Shown: positions 1 to 9,015 of the stretch, in pieces
How the letters are laid out: the number at the start of each line of letters is the position of its first letter
Numbering within the stretch: position 1 is the first letter of the stretch
NCBI RefSeq assembly: GCF_001545155.1
Contig: NZ_CP014226.1
Location: 1,423,207-1,464,844 of the forward strand
Direction: 5' to 3'
DNA length: 41,638 nucleotides
Source: Halomonas chromatireducens
GTDB taxonomy: Bacteria; Pseudomonadota; Gammaproteobacteria; Pseudomonadales; Halomonadaceae
Program-made: the position numbers and the translations under genes
The notes under the pieces: model-generated
Database searches by the model: none
The model's input: the letters and a program-made list of their open reading frames with translations, nothing else
What the model was told of the DNA's origin: nothing

Positions 1-133
1 CAATGGAGACCGCAATGGTGGCTTTATGCACGTCCAGACCAATATAAGCAGCATGGACGTTGCTGGCAGCGCTGAGGCGTTGTGCCACAGCCCCCTTAAC
101 AACGGATTGCTGAGTTGCGTTAGACTGATTCAT
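1..133 (-). CDS. IS110-family transposase, N-terminal part (cut by window edge)
   Basis: Reading leftward from the ATG at 131-133, the first 44 codons give a protein containing YIGLDVHKATIAVSI. GLDVHK is the hallmark of the N-terminal DEDD (RuvC-like) domain of IS110-family transposases, and its Asp is the first catalytic acid. A strong Shine-Dalgarno, GAGGGAGG, lies 6 nt upstream (140-147). The rest of the gene is beyond the window, so subgroup and integrity cannot be judged. IS110 transposases excise and insert circular intermediates, guided by a structured RNA from a non-coding end of the element. Confidence 0.9.
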   Translation of the reverse strand, partial: MNQSNATQQSVVKGAVAQRLSAASNVHAAYIGLDVHKATIAVSI

Positions 134-422
134 GACCTGCCTCCCTCAATAGTGGCTCTGTGTTCTGGTCCCTACCTCAACGTAACCCACGACGTTGCGG
201 CGGGGCAGGTCAATCCATAATGTCTACAGGGTGGCAATCGCCTGCCATGGCAGGATGAAGCCGCTGTCGGAGCGCCGCTCCGCATCGCGACTGGCGCCGA
301 TAGGCGCCTCGGCGGAGGTTGAAAGGTTGGTTGTTGTCGTGCATACCGACATGCCCGCCATCAGGGAAAGCCAAAGGGGCAAGGTAGAAGGAAAAGCGTC
401 AGGATAAAGCTAAACGGAAATG
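134..422. other. Non-coding flank: possible IS110 non-coding end plus a REP-like fragment
   Basis: No convincing gene is seen here. The part next to the transposase start (about 134-264) is where an IS110-group element would carry its long non-coding end, the usual source of the bridge RNA. It holds a small hairpin, CAACGT paired with ACGTTG. From about 265 the sequence matches the left half of the dispersed repeat abundant at 34-36.5 kb, so the insertion sequence must end before that point. The exact IS terminus cannot be placed from one copy. Confidence 0.35.
265..321 (+). repeat. Left half of the dispersed MITE-like repeat
   Basis: The block holds CTGTCGGAGCG, then CCGCATCGCGACTGGCGCC, then GGCGCCTCGGCGGAGG. 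This is the left arm and centre of the element found in full at 34,107-36,533. The right arm (the CCTCCAGTCG and CTCCAACAG segments) is absent. It shows that the family is dispersed beyond the polysaccharide locus and can sit beside insertion sequences. Confidence 0.75.
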
Positions 423-998
423 CTAGAAGGGATAGTGGATCGAGGCCGTGATCAGATTCATATGGGCCATGCTGGGGGCATCGAACTCCTCGAATTCCAG
501 GCGGCTGATGAGGCGGTTGTGCTGCAGGCGGGCACCAAAGCCCTGGACTCGAGCGGTGCCGGCGGTGGCGAACAGCGTGTCGTCGCTGTGCGTTACCGGG
601 TCACCCTCCCATTCGGTGAAGCCGGACTTGGCATACAGCCCCAACTGCCCGAGGCGAACGCCGGCCACCAGACTGCCCCCCAAGCTGGTTGTATTGAGGA
701 TCATTGGCTGATCGCCGAGGTGTGTCGGTACTTCATCGCTCTCGCGGTAGCTGAATTCGGCACCCAGGTCGAGACGCGGCATGTTCAGCGGTGAGAAACC
801 GGCGGTAAGGCGGAAACCGGAGGTGTAGCCATCCGGCGTTTCCAGGCCCTGCCCTTCCAGTACCACTCCATTGTCGAGATACATGAGCTCGCTGGATTTA
901 CCGGCATAGGAAGGCGCTCCGTCAGCCGCCACGAGCGGTGACGCAAGGAAAAGCAGTTTGGCTAACAGCGCGACAGCTAGTGTTAAACCCGATTTCAT
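423..998 (-). CDS. Small outer-membrane beta-barrel protein
   Basis: The 191-residue product starts with a clear signal peptide (basic start, hydrophobic core to about residue 24, cleavage near VAA-DG). The rest alternates polar and hydrophobic residues with short turns and ends in HYPF, with the C-terminal Phe typical of proteins inserted by the BAM complex. A mature length near 165 residues fits an eight-stranded barrel like those of OmpA- or OmpX-type proteins. No catalytic motif is visible and the function is unknown. It lies downstream of panE on the same strand, with a 110-bp gap, so it may have its own promoter. Confidence 0.75.
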   Translation of the reverse strand: MKSGLTLAVALLAKLLFLASPLVAADGAPSYAGKSSELMYLDNGVVLEGQGLETPDGYTSGFRLTAGFSPLNMPRLDLGAEFSYRESDEVPTHLGDQPMILNTTSLGGSLVAGVRLGQLGLYAKSGFTEWEGDPVTHSDDTLFATAGTARVQGFGARLQHNRLISRLEFEEFDAPSMAHMNLITASIHYPF

Positions 999-1108
999 GA
1001 TCCCTGGCCTTGGCAGGCGGCCTCTACTCTTGCTTTGCTAGGACCCTGCTCAAATAGTGTTAGCCCCTACAGGCTAGCAGGCCCTGCTTCGTTGTGCCAC
1101 GCAGGCGA

Positions 1109-2011
1109 TCAACGATGGCTATCAGGGCTGGCTAGAGCGGCTTCGAGCGCTATGAGGCAGGGCGCCGCTATATCGTGGCGGTTGGCCGCAGCCAGTAGCG
1201 GCCCGAGAATGGCCTCTCGTTCTGTGGGGCGCGCGGCGAGGACGTCCTGCAGCATGGAAGCGCGGTTATTGGCGGTGCCCGCCACCACCTGCCAGACCAG
1301 CTCATTCCAACCCGCCTCCGGGGCCGGGATCTCCTCGGCTGCCATGATGGCGGCGACCTCTTCGATCACCTGATTCACCATCGACCGAAATGGGCGGTCC
1401 CGCAGTTGGCCGTTACGAATGCGATAGCGGGCGGTCAGCGGGTTGATGGCGGCATTGATTGCCAGCTTGTGCCAGAGCCGAACGCGGATGTCGTCGACCG
1501 CGCTGGCCTGAAGGCCCGTGTCGGTGAGGGTCTCGGCAAGCGACCGGCAAAGCTCGGGGTAACGGTTATCGAGATCGCCGATATAGGTAAGGCCATGCCC
1601 CGCATGTACCACCCGGGTATCGCTTGCGAGCCAGGCGCCCTCGGTGGTGGAGGCACAGAGTACCGGCCCGGTGTGACGCAGGCTCAGGCTGGGTTGAACC
1701 TGATAGCCGTTCTGCCAAAGCACCAGCGGGGTCGCCGGTGGCAACTGGGCGGCCACGCTGGCATAGGCTGCCTCGGTGGCGTAGGCCTTGGTCGTCAGGT
1801 GCAGGAAGGCGGGCGCCAGTGGCGGTAGCCGGCGGCTGTCGGCCATGGTCAGACGGTGTATTCGGTGCCCGCCCTCCGGGGTGAGCAGGGTCTGCTCCGG
1901 GGGGAGTGGCCTGCGTCCGGCCAGCACCACCGGTTGGCTGCCGGCGAGGTGGAGTGCGAGCAGCCGGCCCAGCGCACCGGGCCCCACGATCAGGTGTGAA
2001 GCGGTCGACAT
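1109..2011 (-). CDS. panE: 2-dehydropantoate 2-reductase (ketopantoate reductase)
   Basis: This 300-residue enzyme would reduce 2-dehydropantoate to pantoate with NADPH, in pantothenate and CoA synthesis. The N-terminal Rossmann motif is LIVGPGALG (residues 7-15). The family Lys is seen in LTTKAY (75), and the catalytic Lys in WHKLAINAAINPLTA (182). The C-terminal SMLQDVLAARPTEREAILG matches the conserved substrate-binding region. ATG at 2011 is preferred because it places the Rossmann strand at the normal position; GGAGG lies 12 nt upstream. A GTG at 2041 would add ten residues. The gene follows topB after 80 nt on the same strand. A paralogue acting on another 2-oxo acid is possible. Confidence 0.85.
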   Translation of the reverse strand: MSTASHLIVGPGALGRLLALHLAGSQPVVLAGRRPLPPEQTLLTPEGGHRIHRLTMADSRRLPPLAPAFLHLTTKAYATEAAYASVAAQLPPATPLVLWQNGYQVQPSLSLRHTGPVLCASTTEGAWLASDTRVVHAGHGLTYIGDLDNRYPELCRSLAETLTDTGLQASAVDDIRVRLWHKLAINAAINPLTARYRIRNGQLRDRPFRSMVNQVIEEVAAIMAAEEIPAPEAGWNELVWQVVAGTANNRASMLQDVLAARPTEREAILGPLLAAANRHDIAAPCLIALEAALASPDSHR

Positions 2012-2090
2012 GAGTTGCCATTTCCTCCACGCGTTCGACACAGGAGATTACCATGGTCCTGGCATAGGAAACGCCCTCGAGACCTGGCAT

Positions 2091-4019
2091 TCAACTGGTG
2101 CGTCGCTTGCGAGTGGGCGCGGCGCGGCTCCTGCTGCGGCGGGGCTTGCCGCTGCTTCTTCCCCGGGACGCCGACACGGTCGGCCCCGCTTCTCCCCGGG
2201 CTTCCGCCATGGCACTGCGCAGCCGTGCGGCATCGGCGCTGGCCAGCAGCGCTTGCAGGTCGGCGATCAGCGAGGTCATGAAGGGGGCGGGGTCGGCGTC
2301 CTGCTCGGCGATGGCGCCCAGCCGCTGTTCCCACAGCGCGGTGCGCTCGGGGCGGGAGGCTGCCTCGGGTAGCGAAGCGATCAGGCCGCTGCCCAGCCGC
2401 GTGGCGCGCAGTGCCTTGTTGCAACGGACCAGATAGCCCCGTTCCAGCAGCGTCTCGATGATGCCGGCACGTGTCGCCTCGGTGCCGAGGCCGTCGTGCT
2501 CGCGCAGCGTGCGGCGAACGGCCGGGTCGTCGACGTAGCGGGCGATATTCATCATCGCCTTGATCAGGCTGGCATCGGTGAAGGGCTCCGGGGGGCGGGT
2601 CTCGCGATCCTCGACGGCACAGTCCGTTACCCGACAGGCTTCTCCTTCGCTGAGCGGCGGCAGCGGCGGCGCCTCATCGCGGGTAGTAAACAGCGGCTTC
2701 CAGCCGGGCTGCAGCAGCACCTGCCCGCTGGCCCGAAAGCGCTCGTCGAGAATCACGAACTCGGCCTTTACCTCGCGGGTCTCCAGGGCAGGGTAGAACT
2801 GTGCGAGGACATTGCGGGCTATCAACCGGAAGACATCGGCCTCGGCCTTCTCCAGCCGCCCCAGGTCCGCCGGCTTGCCGGTGGGTGACAGGGCGTGGTG
2901 GGCACCCACCTTCTTGTCGTTCCAGGCCTTGGAGCGCAGCGTGAAGTCTGCTCCGGCAAACCACTGCTGCAGCGTGGCGTCACTGTGACAGGCGCTCTCC
3001 AGGGTGCGGCGTGCCTGCGCAAGATGATCCTCGGGCAGATAGCGACAGTCGGAGCGCGGGTAGGTGATCAGCTTGTGGCGCTCATAGAGTCGCTGGCAGA
3101 TATCCAGCACCCCCTTGGCCGAGAGCCCGAAGCGGCGGGCGGCGTCCACCTGCAGCGCCGAGAGCGAATAGGGCAGCGGGGCGGCCTGGCGCTTCTGGCG
3201 AGCGTCGAGGGAGGCCAGGTGGCCCTCGGCACCGGGCAGGCGAGCGGCCAGGGCCTCGGCGGGGGGGCGTTCGAGCAGCCGCCCCTGCTCGTCCAGTCGC
3301 TGCGTCTCGGCAGGCTGCCACCAGGCGCGTAGCTGCCCACCGGAGACGGCGATATCGACCCACAGCACATGGAAGGGGTAGGGGACGAAGTCGCGGATTT
3401 CCGCGTCGCGGCGGACCACCAGCCCCAGTACAGGCGTCTGAACGCGGCCGACGGAGAGCACCCCATCGTGGCCGGCCTGTCGTCCGGTCAAGGTCCAGGC
3501 CCGCGTGAGGTTGATACCGTAGAGCCAGTCGGCCCGGGCCCGGGACTCGGCGGCTCGATACAGCGCGTGATAGCGGCTGTTGTCCTCCAGGCGGGTCAGG
3601 GCGCGCGCTACCGCCGGACGGTTGAGGTCGCTGACCAGCAGGCGCGATACCGGGCCCTTCCAGCCCAGGTGCTCGATGACTTCCTGTACCAGCAACTGCC
3701 CCTCCCGATCGGGATCCCCCGCATGCACCACCTCGCGCGCGCTCTTCAGTAGTCGACGGATCGCCGCCAGCTGTCCCCGGGCCTTGGGGCGGGGGGCGAG
3801 CTTCCAGCGCTCGGGAAGGATCGGCAGGTGGTCGAGCCGCCACTGCTTGTAGGCGGGGTCGTAGGCGTCGGGCGGCGCCTGCTCCAGCAGGTGCCCAAGA
3901 CACCAGGTGACTACGGTGTCGCCGGCGTGCAGGGCGCCCTCTTCACGACGTGTGCTGCCCGGCAGGGCGTCGGCGATGGCCCGGGCGAGGCTGGGTTTTT
4001 CGGCAATGATCAGTCGCAT
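2091..4019 (-). CDS. topB: DNA topoisomerase III
   Basis: The product is a 642-residue type IA topoisomerase that passes single strands to resolve precatenanes and recombination intermediates. It begins MRLIIAEKPSLARAI with the TOPRIM Glu7. The metal-binding DPDRE is at 102-106, and the catalytic Tyr320 lies in LITYPRSDCRYLPEDH, a topB signature. The last 25 residues are Arg/Lys-rich, in place of the zinc fingers of TopA. Length is close to E. coli TopB (653). ATG at 4019 is chosen because the family starts exactly at this motif; a longer reading adds 33 unrelated residues. It lies divergent from the ABC1 kinase gene. Confidence 0.95.
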   Translation of the reverse strand: MRLIIAEKPSLARAIADALPGSTRREEGALHAGDTVVTWCLGHLLEQAPPDAYDPAYKQWRLDHLPILPERWKLAPRPKARGQLAAIRRLLKSAREVVHAGDPDREGQLLVQEVIEHLGWKGPVSRLLVSDLNRPAVARALTRLEDNSRYHALYRAAESRARADWLYGINLTRAWTLTGRQAGHDGVLSVGRVQTPVLGLVVRRDAEIRDFVPYPFHVLWVDIAVSGGQLRAWWQPAETQRLDEQGRLLERPPAEALAARLPGAEGHLASLDARQKRQAAPLPYSLSALQVDAARRFGLSAKGVLDICQRLYERHKLITYPRSDCRYLPEDHLAQARRTLESACHSDATLQQWFAGADFTLRSKAWNDKKVGAHHALSPTGKPADLGRLEKAEADVFRLIARNVLAQFYPALETREVKAEFVILDERFRASGQVLLQPGWKPLFTTRDEAPPLPPLSEGEACRVTDCAVEDRETRPPEPFTDASLIKAMMNIARYVDDPAVRRTLREHDGLGTEATRAGIIETLLERGYLVRCNKALRATRLGSGLIASLPEAASRPERTALWEQRLGAIAEQDADPAPFMTSLIADLQALLASADAARLRSAMAEARGEAGPTVSASRGRSSGKPRRSRSRAAPTRKRRTS

Positions 4020-4185
4020 GTCGGCGCCACAGGAATTCAAGGTATGGATATTCTTACAGTAATGGAGGTTGTCCGCCAGATCTCGACCCGATTTATCGTT
4101 GTACAATTCCTGTATCATTGATCCGGCGCTTCGAGCTTAACGTTTCGAGGCAACCTTTTCGAGACAGCAAAAGGAGAGTGGCGAT
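4020..4185. promoter_or_regulatory. Divergent promoter region, topB / ABC1 kinase
   Basis: This 166-bp spacer is more AT-rich than its neighbours and must hold the start signals of both topB (leftward) and the kinase gene (rightward). AAAGGAG about 9 nt before the ATG at 4186 is a good ribosome binding site. No pair of -35/-10 hexamers with proper spacing stands out enough to name. Confidence 0.4.
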
Positions 4186-5430
4186 ATGCGCGAACGCGGA
4201 AGAACACGACGTCTGCTGGGGCTTGGCGCCCGCACGGGTGGCGCCGTGATTCGCACGCGTCTCGGTGGCCAGGCCGACTGGCGCGCGCTGGGCGAAGCGC
4301 TGTTCGAGGGACTCTCCGAGCTGAAGGGGCCGGCGATGAAGCTGGCGCAGATCATGGCACAGTGGGACGACCTGCTGCCGCCGGATCTCGTCGACGAACT
4401 GGCGCGCCTCCAGCGTCAGGCCGAGCCCATGCCCTGGGAGGGCATCCGGCGCACCCTGGTCGAGCAGTACGGCGATCCGGATACGCTCTTTCGCGAGATC
4501 GAGCAGCGCCCCTTCGCCAGCGCGTCCATGGGTCAGGTACACCGGGCAGTCACCCATGACGGTGAAACGTTGGTGCTCAAGGTGCAGTACCCGGGGCTGC
4601 CCGAGATCCTTGAGGGCGATCTGGCGCAGGTGCGGCGCATGATGCGGCTAGGACGCTGGCTCAAGGTACCCCAGGCACGGCTCGATGCGCTGTTCGAAGA
4701 GCTGGCCGCCGGCCTGCGCAATGAGCTGGACTATCAGGCCGAGGCCCGGGCCCTGGCGCGCTACCGGGAACGCTATGCGCATCTCGACGGCCTGGTGATT
4801 CCCGAGCCGCTCCCCGAGCTGTCCGGTCCCCGGGTGTTGGCCATGCGCCACGTGGCAGGCACGCCCCTGCGTGAACTGGAGGCGGGAGACGATGCCACGC
4901 GCCAGCGAATCGCCACGACGCTGGCTGACTGGGTCACCGAAGAGCTGTTCACCCACCGCGAGCTGCATGCCGACCCCCATGCCGGCAACTTCGCCGCCGA
5001 TGAGCAGGGGCGGCTGGTGATCTATGACCTGGGGGCGGTGATACCGGTCTCCGATGCTCATCTCAAGGCGATGATGGCGCTGCTCGATGCTGCCCTGGCC
5101 AACGACCCCATGGCCATGGACGATGCCCTGCGACAGCTTGGCGGACGTCAGGGGCAGGGAGCGCCCCTGGCGCTGTATCGCGAGGCTGCCGAGGCGGTGG
5201 CGCCGCTGTTCGAGCCGGGCGAGCAGGATTTCGCCGACGTGCGGATGCATCGCCAGTTACGGGATCTCAGCCCCAAGGTGTGGGCGGCCATGGACAGGCT
5301 TCAGCCCCCGGCAGACATCCTGCTCCTGTCACGCACCCTGAACGGCCACTACTGGAATCTCGTGCGTCTCGGTGCAAGGCTGGACATGGATGCTCGTACC
5401 CGGCCATTACTGGAGTGGGCGCGGGGCTGA
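4186..5430 (+). CDS. ABC1/AarF (UbiB-like) atypical kinase
   Basis: The 414-residue protein belongs to the ABC1 (ADCK/UbiB) protein-kinase-like family, linked to ubiquinone and lipid metabolism. Visible motifs are KGPAMKLAQ (residues 48-55, the KxGQ region), an Ala/Ser nucleotide loop FASASMGQVH, the ATP-site Lys in VLKVQYPG, NELDYQAEA, the catalytic loop HADPHAGNF, and YDLGAV, a DFG variant. KxGQ reads KLAQ here, with Ala replacing the usual Gly. There is no C-terminal pair of membrane segments as in true UbiB, so it is probably a soluble paralogue and not ubiB. The ubi genes are not nearby. Confidence 0.85.
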   Translation: MRERGRTRRLLGLGARTGGAVIRTRLGGQADWRALGEALFEGLSELKGPAMKLAQIMAQWDDLLPPDLVDELARLQRQAEPMPWEGIRRTLVEQYGDPDTLFREIEQRPFASASMGQVHRAVTHDGETLVLKVQYPGLPEILEGDLAQVRRMMRLGRWLKVPQARLDALFEELAAGLRNELDYQAEARALARYRERYAHLDGLVIPEPLPELSGPRVLAMRHVAGTPLRELEAGDDATRQRIATTLADWVTEELFTHRELHADPHAGNFAADEQGRLVIYDLGAVIPVSDAHLKAMMALLDAALANDPMAMDDALRQLGGRQGQGAPLALYREAAEAVAPLFEPGEQDFADVRMHRQLRDLSPKVWAAMDRLQPPADILLLSRTLNGHYWNLVRLGARLDMDARTRPLLEWARG

Positions 5431-5534
5431 AGAGAATGGCCCAATGGCTTCCTGCCAGGGCCTGGGTTCGCAACCCACATGAAGCGGCGCTTCCCTGTTA
5501 GAATATGCGGCTTTCGGGATTGGCGGAGACGGCG

Positions 5535-7352
5535 ATGCTGGCAGTATGGGTGGAACAGCTTCTGGGCTTTGCCTCGGGGGCGCTGGCGGCGATCCGTGAT
5601 GACGAGCAGTATCCTGCGTTCATGGCCTGGGCGAGAGAAGAGGGCGCCGTCCTGATGGGTGGCGACCTGGCCATGGCCCAGGCATTGGCTCCCGAGCTGT
5701 GGTGCCAGACCCCGCTCGAACGTGCCGGCTTTGCCTGCGAGCCCCTGGCGCGCCCGGGGCGCAATGAGCCCTGCTGGTGTGATTCAGGGCGCAAGACCAA
5801 GCACTGCTGCGGTGCGGTGGCGATGCCTGCCGACGTCCCCGATCATCTGATGTGGATGCTGTCGCTGCGAGACTGGAAGGGGCCGACCCTGAAGGCAGCC
5901 CTGGCAAGCGGGCGCGCACCGGCCCAGGCACTGCTCGAAGCCGGCCTTATCGCCGCAGAGACCGGTCAGCGGGGGCGTGCCCAGCAGATCCTGGAGTCAC
6001 TGTTTCATCGCGGCGACTGGTCGCGGCTACCGGTACAGGCCGAGCCGGCCTTCGAGCTTCTGATTGACCTCTACCAGGAGCGCGGATTCAACCGCAAGCG
6101 CGCGGAGCTGCTCGATGAGGTGCTGGACCGCGGCCCGCTGTTTCTGCGCGGCGTGGCGTTGGAGCGTCTCTGCCTGATGCACCTGGACAGCGATGACCTG
6201 GACAGCGCCAGGGAGGCCTTCGTGCGCGCCCAGCAGGCGCTTCCCGACTCGCCTACCCTGGCCTATATCGAAGCCATGCTGCTGCTCCACGAAGGCCATG
6301 AGCAGGAGGCCGCGGAGCGTGCGCGCTTCTGGTTTCGCAGGCTCGAGCGCCAGGGCGAGCTTGAGCCCGACCAGATGCAGTTCCTGGCCGACCTGGCCGA
6401 AAACCCCGGCGCCACCCTGGCCGATCAGTTGCTCAACGCCGAAGAGGACCTGGCGGAGCCGCTGGCCGCGCTGCAGGCCCTGCTGGCCGAGCTGCCGCCG
6501 GCCCCGGGGCTGGATATCCGTCATGGCGATGAAGGCGGGCTGGAATACCACAGCAGCGCCCGAGAAGACACGCTCTTTGCCGCCTGGCAGGTGCATTTCG
6601 AGGTGGCAGTCGATGAGGAGAGTGCCTTGGGCTTCGAGGGGGAGCCCTGGGTTGAAGCCGGTACCTGGCTGCGCCAGCTCTGCGCCCATCCAGAATGGCT
6701 TGATTCACCCCGCGTCGTCCAGGCGCTGGCACTGGCGTTGACCAGCCGTTTCGGCAGCTTGCCGTGGATGTCACCGAGTCTGTTCGAACCGCTTGCCGAC
6801 CGCCTGGAACGTTGGCTCGAACGCATCCGCGGCGAGGGTGACGGCCCCTTCCTGTGGGACAATGCCGACAACGCGGTGCTGCTGCGTACCGGCCTGGCGC
6901 TGGTAGTGGGTATGGAGCGCGGTGCCAGGGAGCGTTCTCGCCGACTGGCCGAGCGGCTGTTGACGCTGGATGACCAGGACAGCCTGGGGCTGCAGGAACT
7001 GGTCCTCGACCAGTTGCTGCGAGAAGGACGCGACCAGGAGGCGCTGGCGTTGACCGAAACGCGGCGTGAGGAGGAGCCGGTACTGGGCATGCTGATGGGG
7101 CGGGCGCTGGCTCTCTATCGCCTATCGCATGAGGAGGAAGCCGAGGCGATGCTGCAAGAGGTGACCAGTCACAACGCGCATGCCCTGGCCATGCTCTGCG
7201 CCGACAACCCTCGCCCCGTGCGTACCGGTCAGGATAGCGTGGCCGAACCGGGAACCCGAGCCGAAGCCTGGCAGTACCGCACCCTGATGCGCGACCAGTG
7301 GCGCGCTACCCCCGGCGCCCTGGCCTGGCTGCAGGCCAACCTGTCACGCTGA
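5535..7352 (+). CDS. SEC-C motif protein with TPR-like repeats
   Basis: The 605-residue product carries a zinc-binding SEC-C motif near residue 87: NEPCWCDSGRKTKHCC. SEC-C motifs occur at the end of SecA and in many uncharacterised proteins, where they bind zinc and mediate contacts. The remainder is acidic and helix-rich, with Leu/Ala periodicity like degenerate tetratricopeptide repeats, for example the segments around residues 180-290 and 455-560. ATG at 5535 is preferred because GGAG lies 8 nt upstream; an ATG at 5505 would add ten residues but has no ribosome binding site. No enzymatic motif is seen. A scaffold or protein-quality-control role is conceivable but unsupported. Confidence 0.7.
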   Translation: MLAVWVEQLLGFASGALAAIRDDEQYPAFMAWAREEGAVLMGGDLAMAQALAPELWCQTPLERAGFACEPLARPGRNEPCWCDSGRKTKHCCGAVAMPADVPDHLMWMLSLRDWKGPTLKAALASGRAPAQALLEAGLIAAETGQRGRAQQILESLFHRGDWSRLPVQAEPAFELLIDLYQERGFNRKRAELLDEVLDRGPLFLRGVALERLCLMHLDSDDLDSAREAFVRAQQALPDSPTLAYIEAMLLLHEGHEQEAAERARFWFRRLERQGELEPDQMQFLADLAENPGATLADQLLNAEEDLAEPLAALQALLAELPPAPGLDIRHGDEGGLEYHSSAREDTLFAAWQVHFEVAVDEESALGFEGEPWVEAGTWLRQLCAHPEWLDSPRVVQALALALTSRFGSLPWMSPSLFEPLADRLERWLERIRGEGDGPFLWDNADNAVLLRTGLALVVGMERGARERSRRLAERLLTLDDQDSLGLQELVLDQLLREGRDQEALALTETRREEEPVLGMLMGRALALYRLSHEEEAEAMLQEVTSHNAHALAMLCADNPRPVRTGQDSVAEPGTRAEAWQYRTLMRDQWRATPGALAWLQANLSR

Positions 7353-7359
7353 TTTACGT

Positions 7360-7377
7360 GGCCTGCTTGAGCAGGCC
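7360..7377. terminator. Stem-loop between convergent genes
   Basis: GGCCTGCT-TG-AGCAGGCC is a perfect short hairpin just after the stop of the SEC-C gene and before the end of ampG, which faces it. It lacks a clear U-run, so it is only a candidate intrinsic terminator. The rest of the 129-bp spacer shows nothing. Confidence 0.4.
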
Positions 7378-7481
7378 GCTCTTCCACTCTTCGCTCCCGC
7401 CCCCCTCGCCTCAAGACTGGCATTGTCTCAAAGACTATCGTTGCCCAAGCGGGCCAGGCTGTGTTGCCTGGTCGCTCGATG

Positions 7482-8849
7482 TCAGGTTGCCGGGGCCGAG
7501 GGGCGCGGTACCAGCTCCGGGTCGCGGCTTATCCAGATCGCCAGTGCGATGGCCGGCAAGCCCAGGGCCGTGGCGATGACGAAGAAGGTGGCGTATCCCT
7601 CCGCCGCTACTACGAGACCGCCAAAACCGCTCAGGAACTTGCCTGGCAGTGTCATCAGCGAAGAGAACAGTGCGTACTGGGTCGCCGTGTAGGCCCGGGA
7701 TGTCAGGCTTGAAAGGAAGGCGATGAAGACCGCACTGGCCAGGCCGTTGGCGAGGTTGTCACCGACGATGGCCATGACCAGCATTGGCAGGCTCTGGCCG
7801 GCCAGAGCCAGGGCGGCGAAAAGCAGATTGGTCAGCGTGGCCGCTGCCGCGCCCAGCACCAGTATCGGCCCGATGCCGTAGCGGGCTACCAGCAGGCCGC
7901 CCAGGATACCGCCGCTGATGCTCATGGCGATGCCGAAGACGTTGGTCACATTGGCTATGGTGGCCAGCGAGAAGCCCAGGTCGATATAGAGCGGATTGGC
8001 CATGGAGGCCATGGCCAGGTCGCTGATTCGGAATACCGCGATGAACACCAGTAGCCAGAGCGCCTTGAGCCGGTGACGCGAGAGAAAGTCGGTGAAGGGG
8101 CAGACCACGGCGCCGATCAACCAGGCTCCCAGGCGACGCAGATGGCGCGGCTGGCCGCGGCTGGCGCGAATGAAGGCACGTACCCGAGGTTCATGGATCA
8201 GTTGCGTCGTCAGTGAAAGGCGCTCCGGCTCCGGGCGCACCAGTACCGTGATCACACCGATACCCACCAGAGCAGCCATGGTCAGGTAGGCGGCCTCCCG
8301 GGAGATCCAGGACGCCACGTAGAGGGCGCCGGCGCCGGCGGCCAGCAGGCCGCCGCGATAGCCGATGATATAGGTCGACGCCATGGCCGCCTGGATATCG
8401 TCCGGGGCGGACTCGATGCGAAAGGCATCGATGGCGATATCCTGGGTGGCCGAGCCGAAGGCCACCAGCAGGGCGAAGGCGGCCACCAGCATCAGGTTCT
8501 GGTTGGGGTCAAGGCTGGCGAGTCCGATGAGGCCGGCGGCGATCATGGCCTGGGCCAGCAGCATCCAGCCACGTCGTTGGCCGAATCGGCGGGTCAGCAC
8601 GGGCAGGGCCAGGCGGTCGACAATGGGCGCCCAGAAGAACTTGATGGAGTAGAGAATTCCGATCCAGGAGAAGAAGCCGATGGCGGCGACTTCCACCCCG
8701 TCGCTGCGCAGCCAAGCGGAAAGCGTCGAGAAAACCAGCAGGAAAGGGAGTCCGGCGGAGAAACCCAGGAAGAGCATGGTGATGACCGGCGCACGCAGAT
8801 AGATGGCCAGGGCGGAACGCCAGCTGCGACGGGCGATAGGGATGGACAT
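7482..8849 (-). CDS. ampG: Muropeptide permease, AmpG-type MFS transporter
   Basis: The 455-residue protein has about 12 hydrophobic segments, with family signatures of AmpG: LGFSAGLPFLLVFSTLSAWL near the start, FFWAPIVDR, ATQDIAIDAFR and GYRGGLL. AmpG imports GlcNAc-anhydroMurNAc peptides from the periplasm for cell-wall recycling and indirectly controls AmpC induction. ATG at 8849 is chosen for AAGGAG upstream and for the family start; a longer reading adds 32 residues without resemblance. Length is slightly below E. coli AmpG (491), the difference being at the C-terminus. It is divergent from rfaH. Confidence 0.9.
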   Translation of the reverse strand: MSIPIARRSWRSALAIYLRAPVITMLFLGFSAGLPFLLVFSTLSAWLRSDGVEVAAIGFFSWIGILYSIKFFWAPIVDRLALPVLTRRFGQRRGWMLLAQAMIAAGLIGLASLDPNQNLMLVAAFALLVAFGSATQDIAIDAFRIESAPDDIQAAMASTYIIGYRGGLLAAGAGALYVASWISREAAYLTMAALVGIGVITVLVRPEPERLSLTTQLIHEPRVRAFIRASRGQPRHLRRLGAWLIGAVVCPFTDFLSRHRLKALWLLVFIAVFRISDLAMASMANPLYIDLGFSLATIANVTNVFGIAMSISGGILGGLLVARYGIGPILVLGAAAATLTNLLFAALALAGQSLPMLVMAIVGDNLANGLASAVFIAFLSSLTSRAYTATQYALFSSLMTLPGKFLSGFGGLVVAAEGYATFFVIATALGLPAIALAIWISRDPELVPRPSAPAT

Positions 8850-9015
8850 GCGGTATGCCGCTCCTTGTGGCTCGGCAGCCCCGGGGGCCGCCCGAAAACG
8901 CTTAACAATGTTAGAATGACCACCGCTCGGCGGGGTGAGCGGCATGCAGTGGCTGTCCGATTGTTGCAGAGCCCCGACAGCGTTACCAGCAGGATATCTC
9001 GATCAGGAGCCCTTC

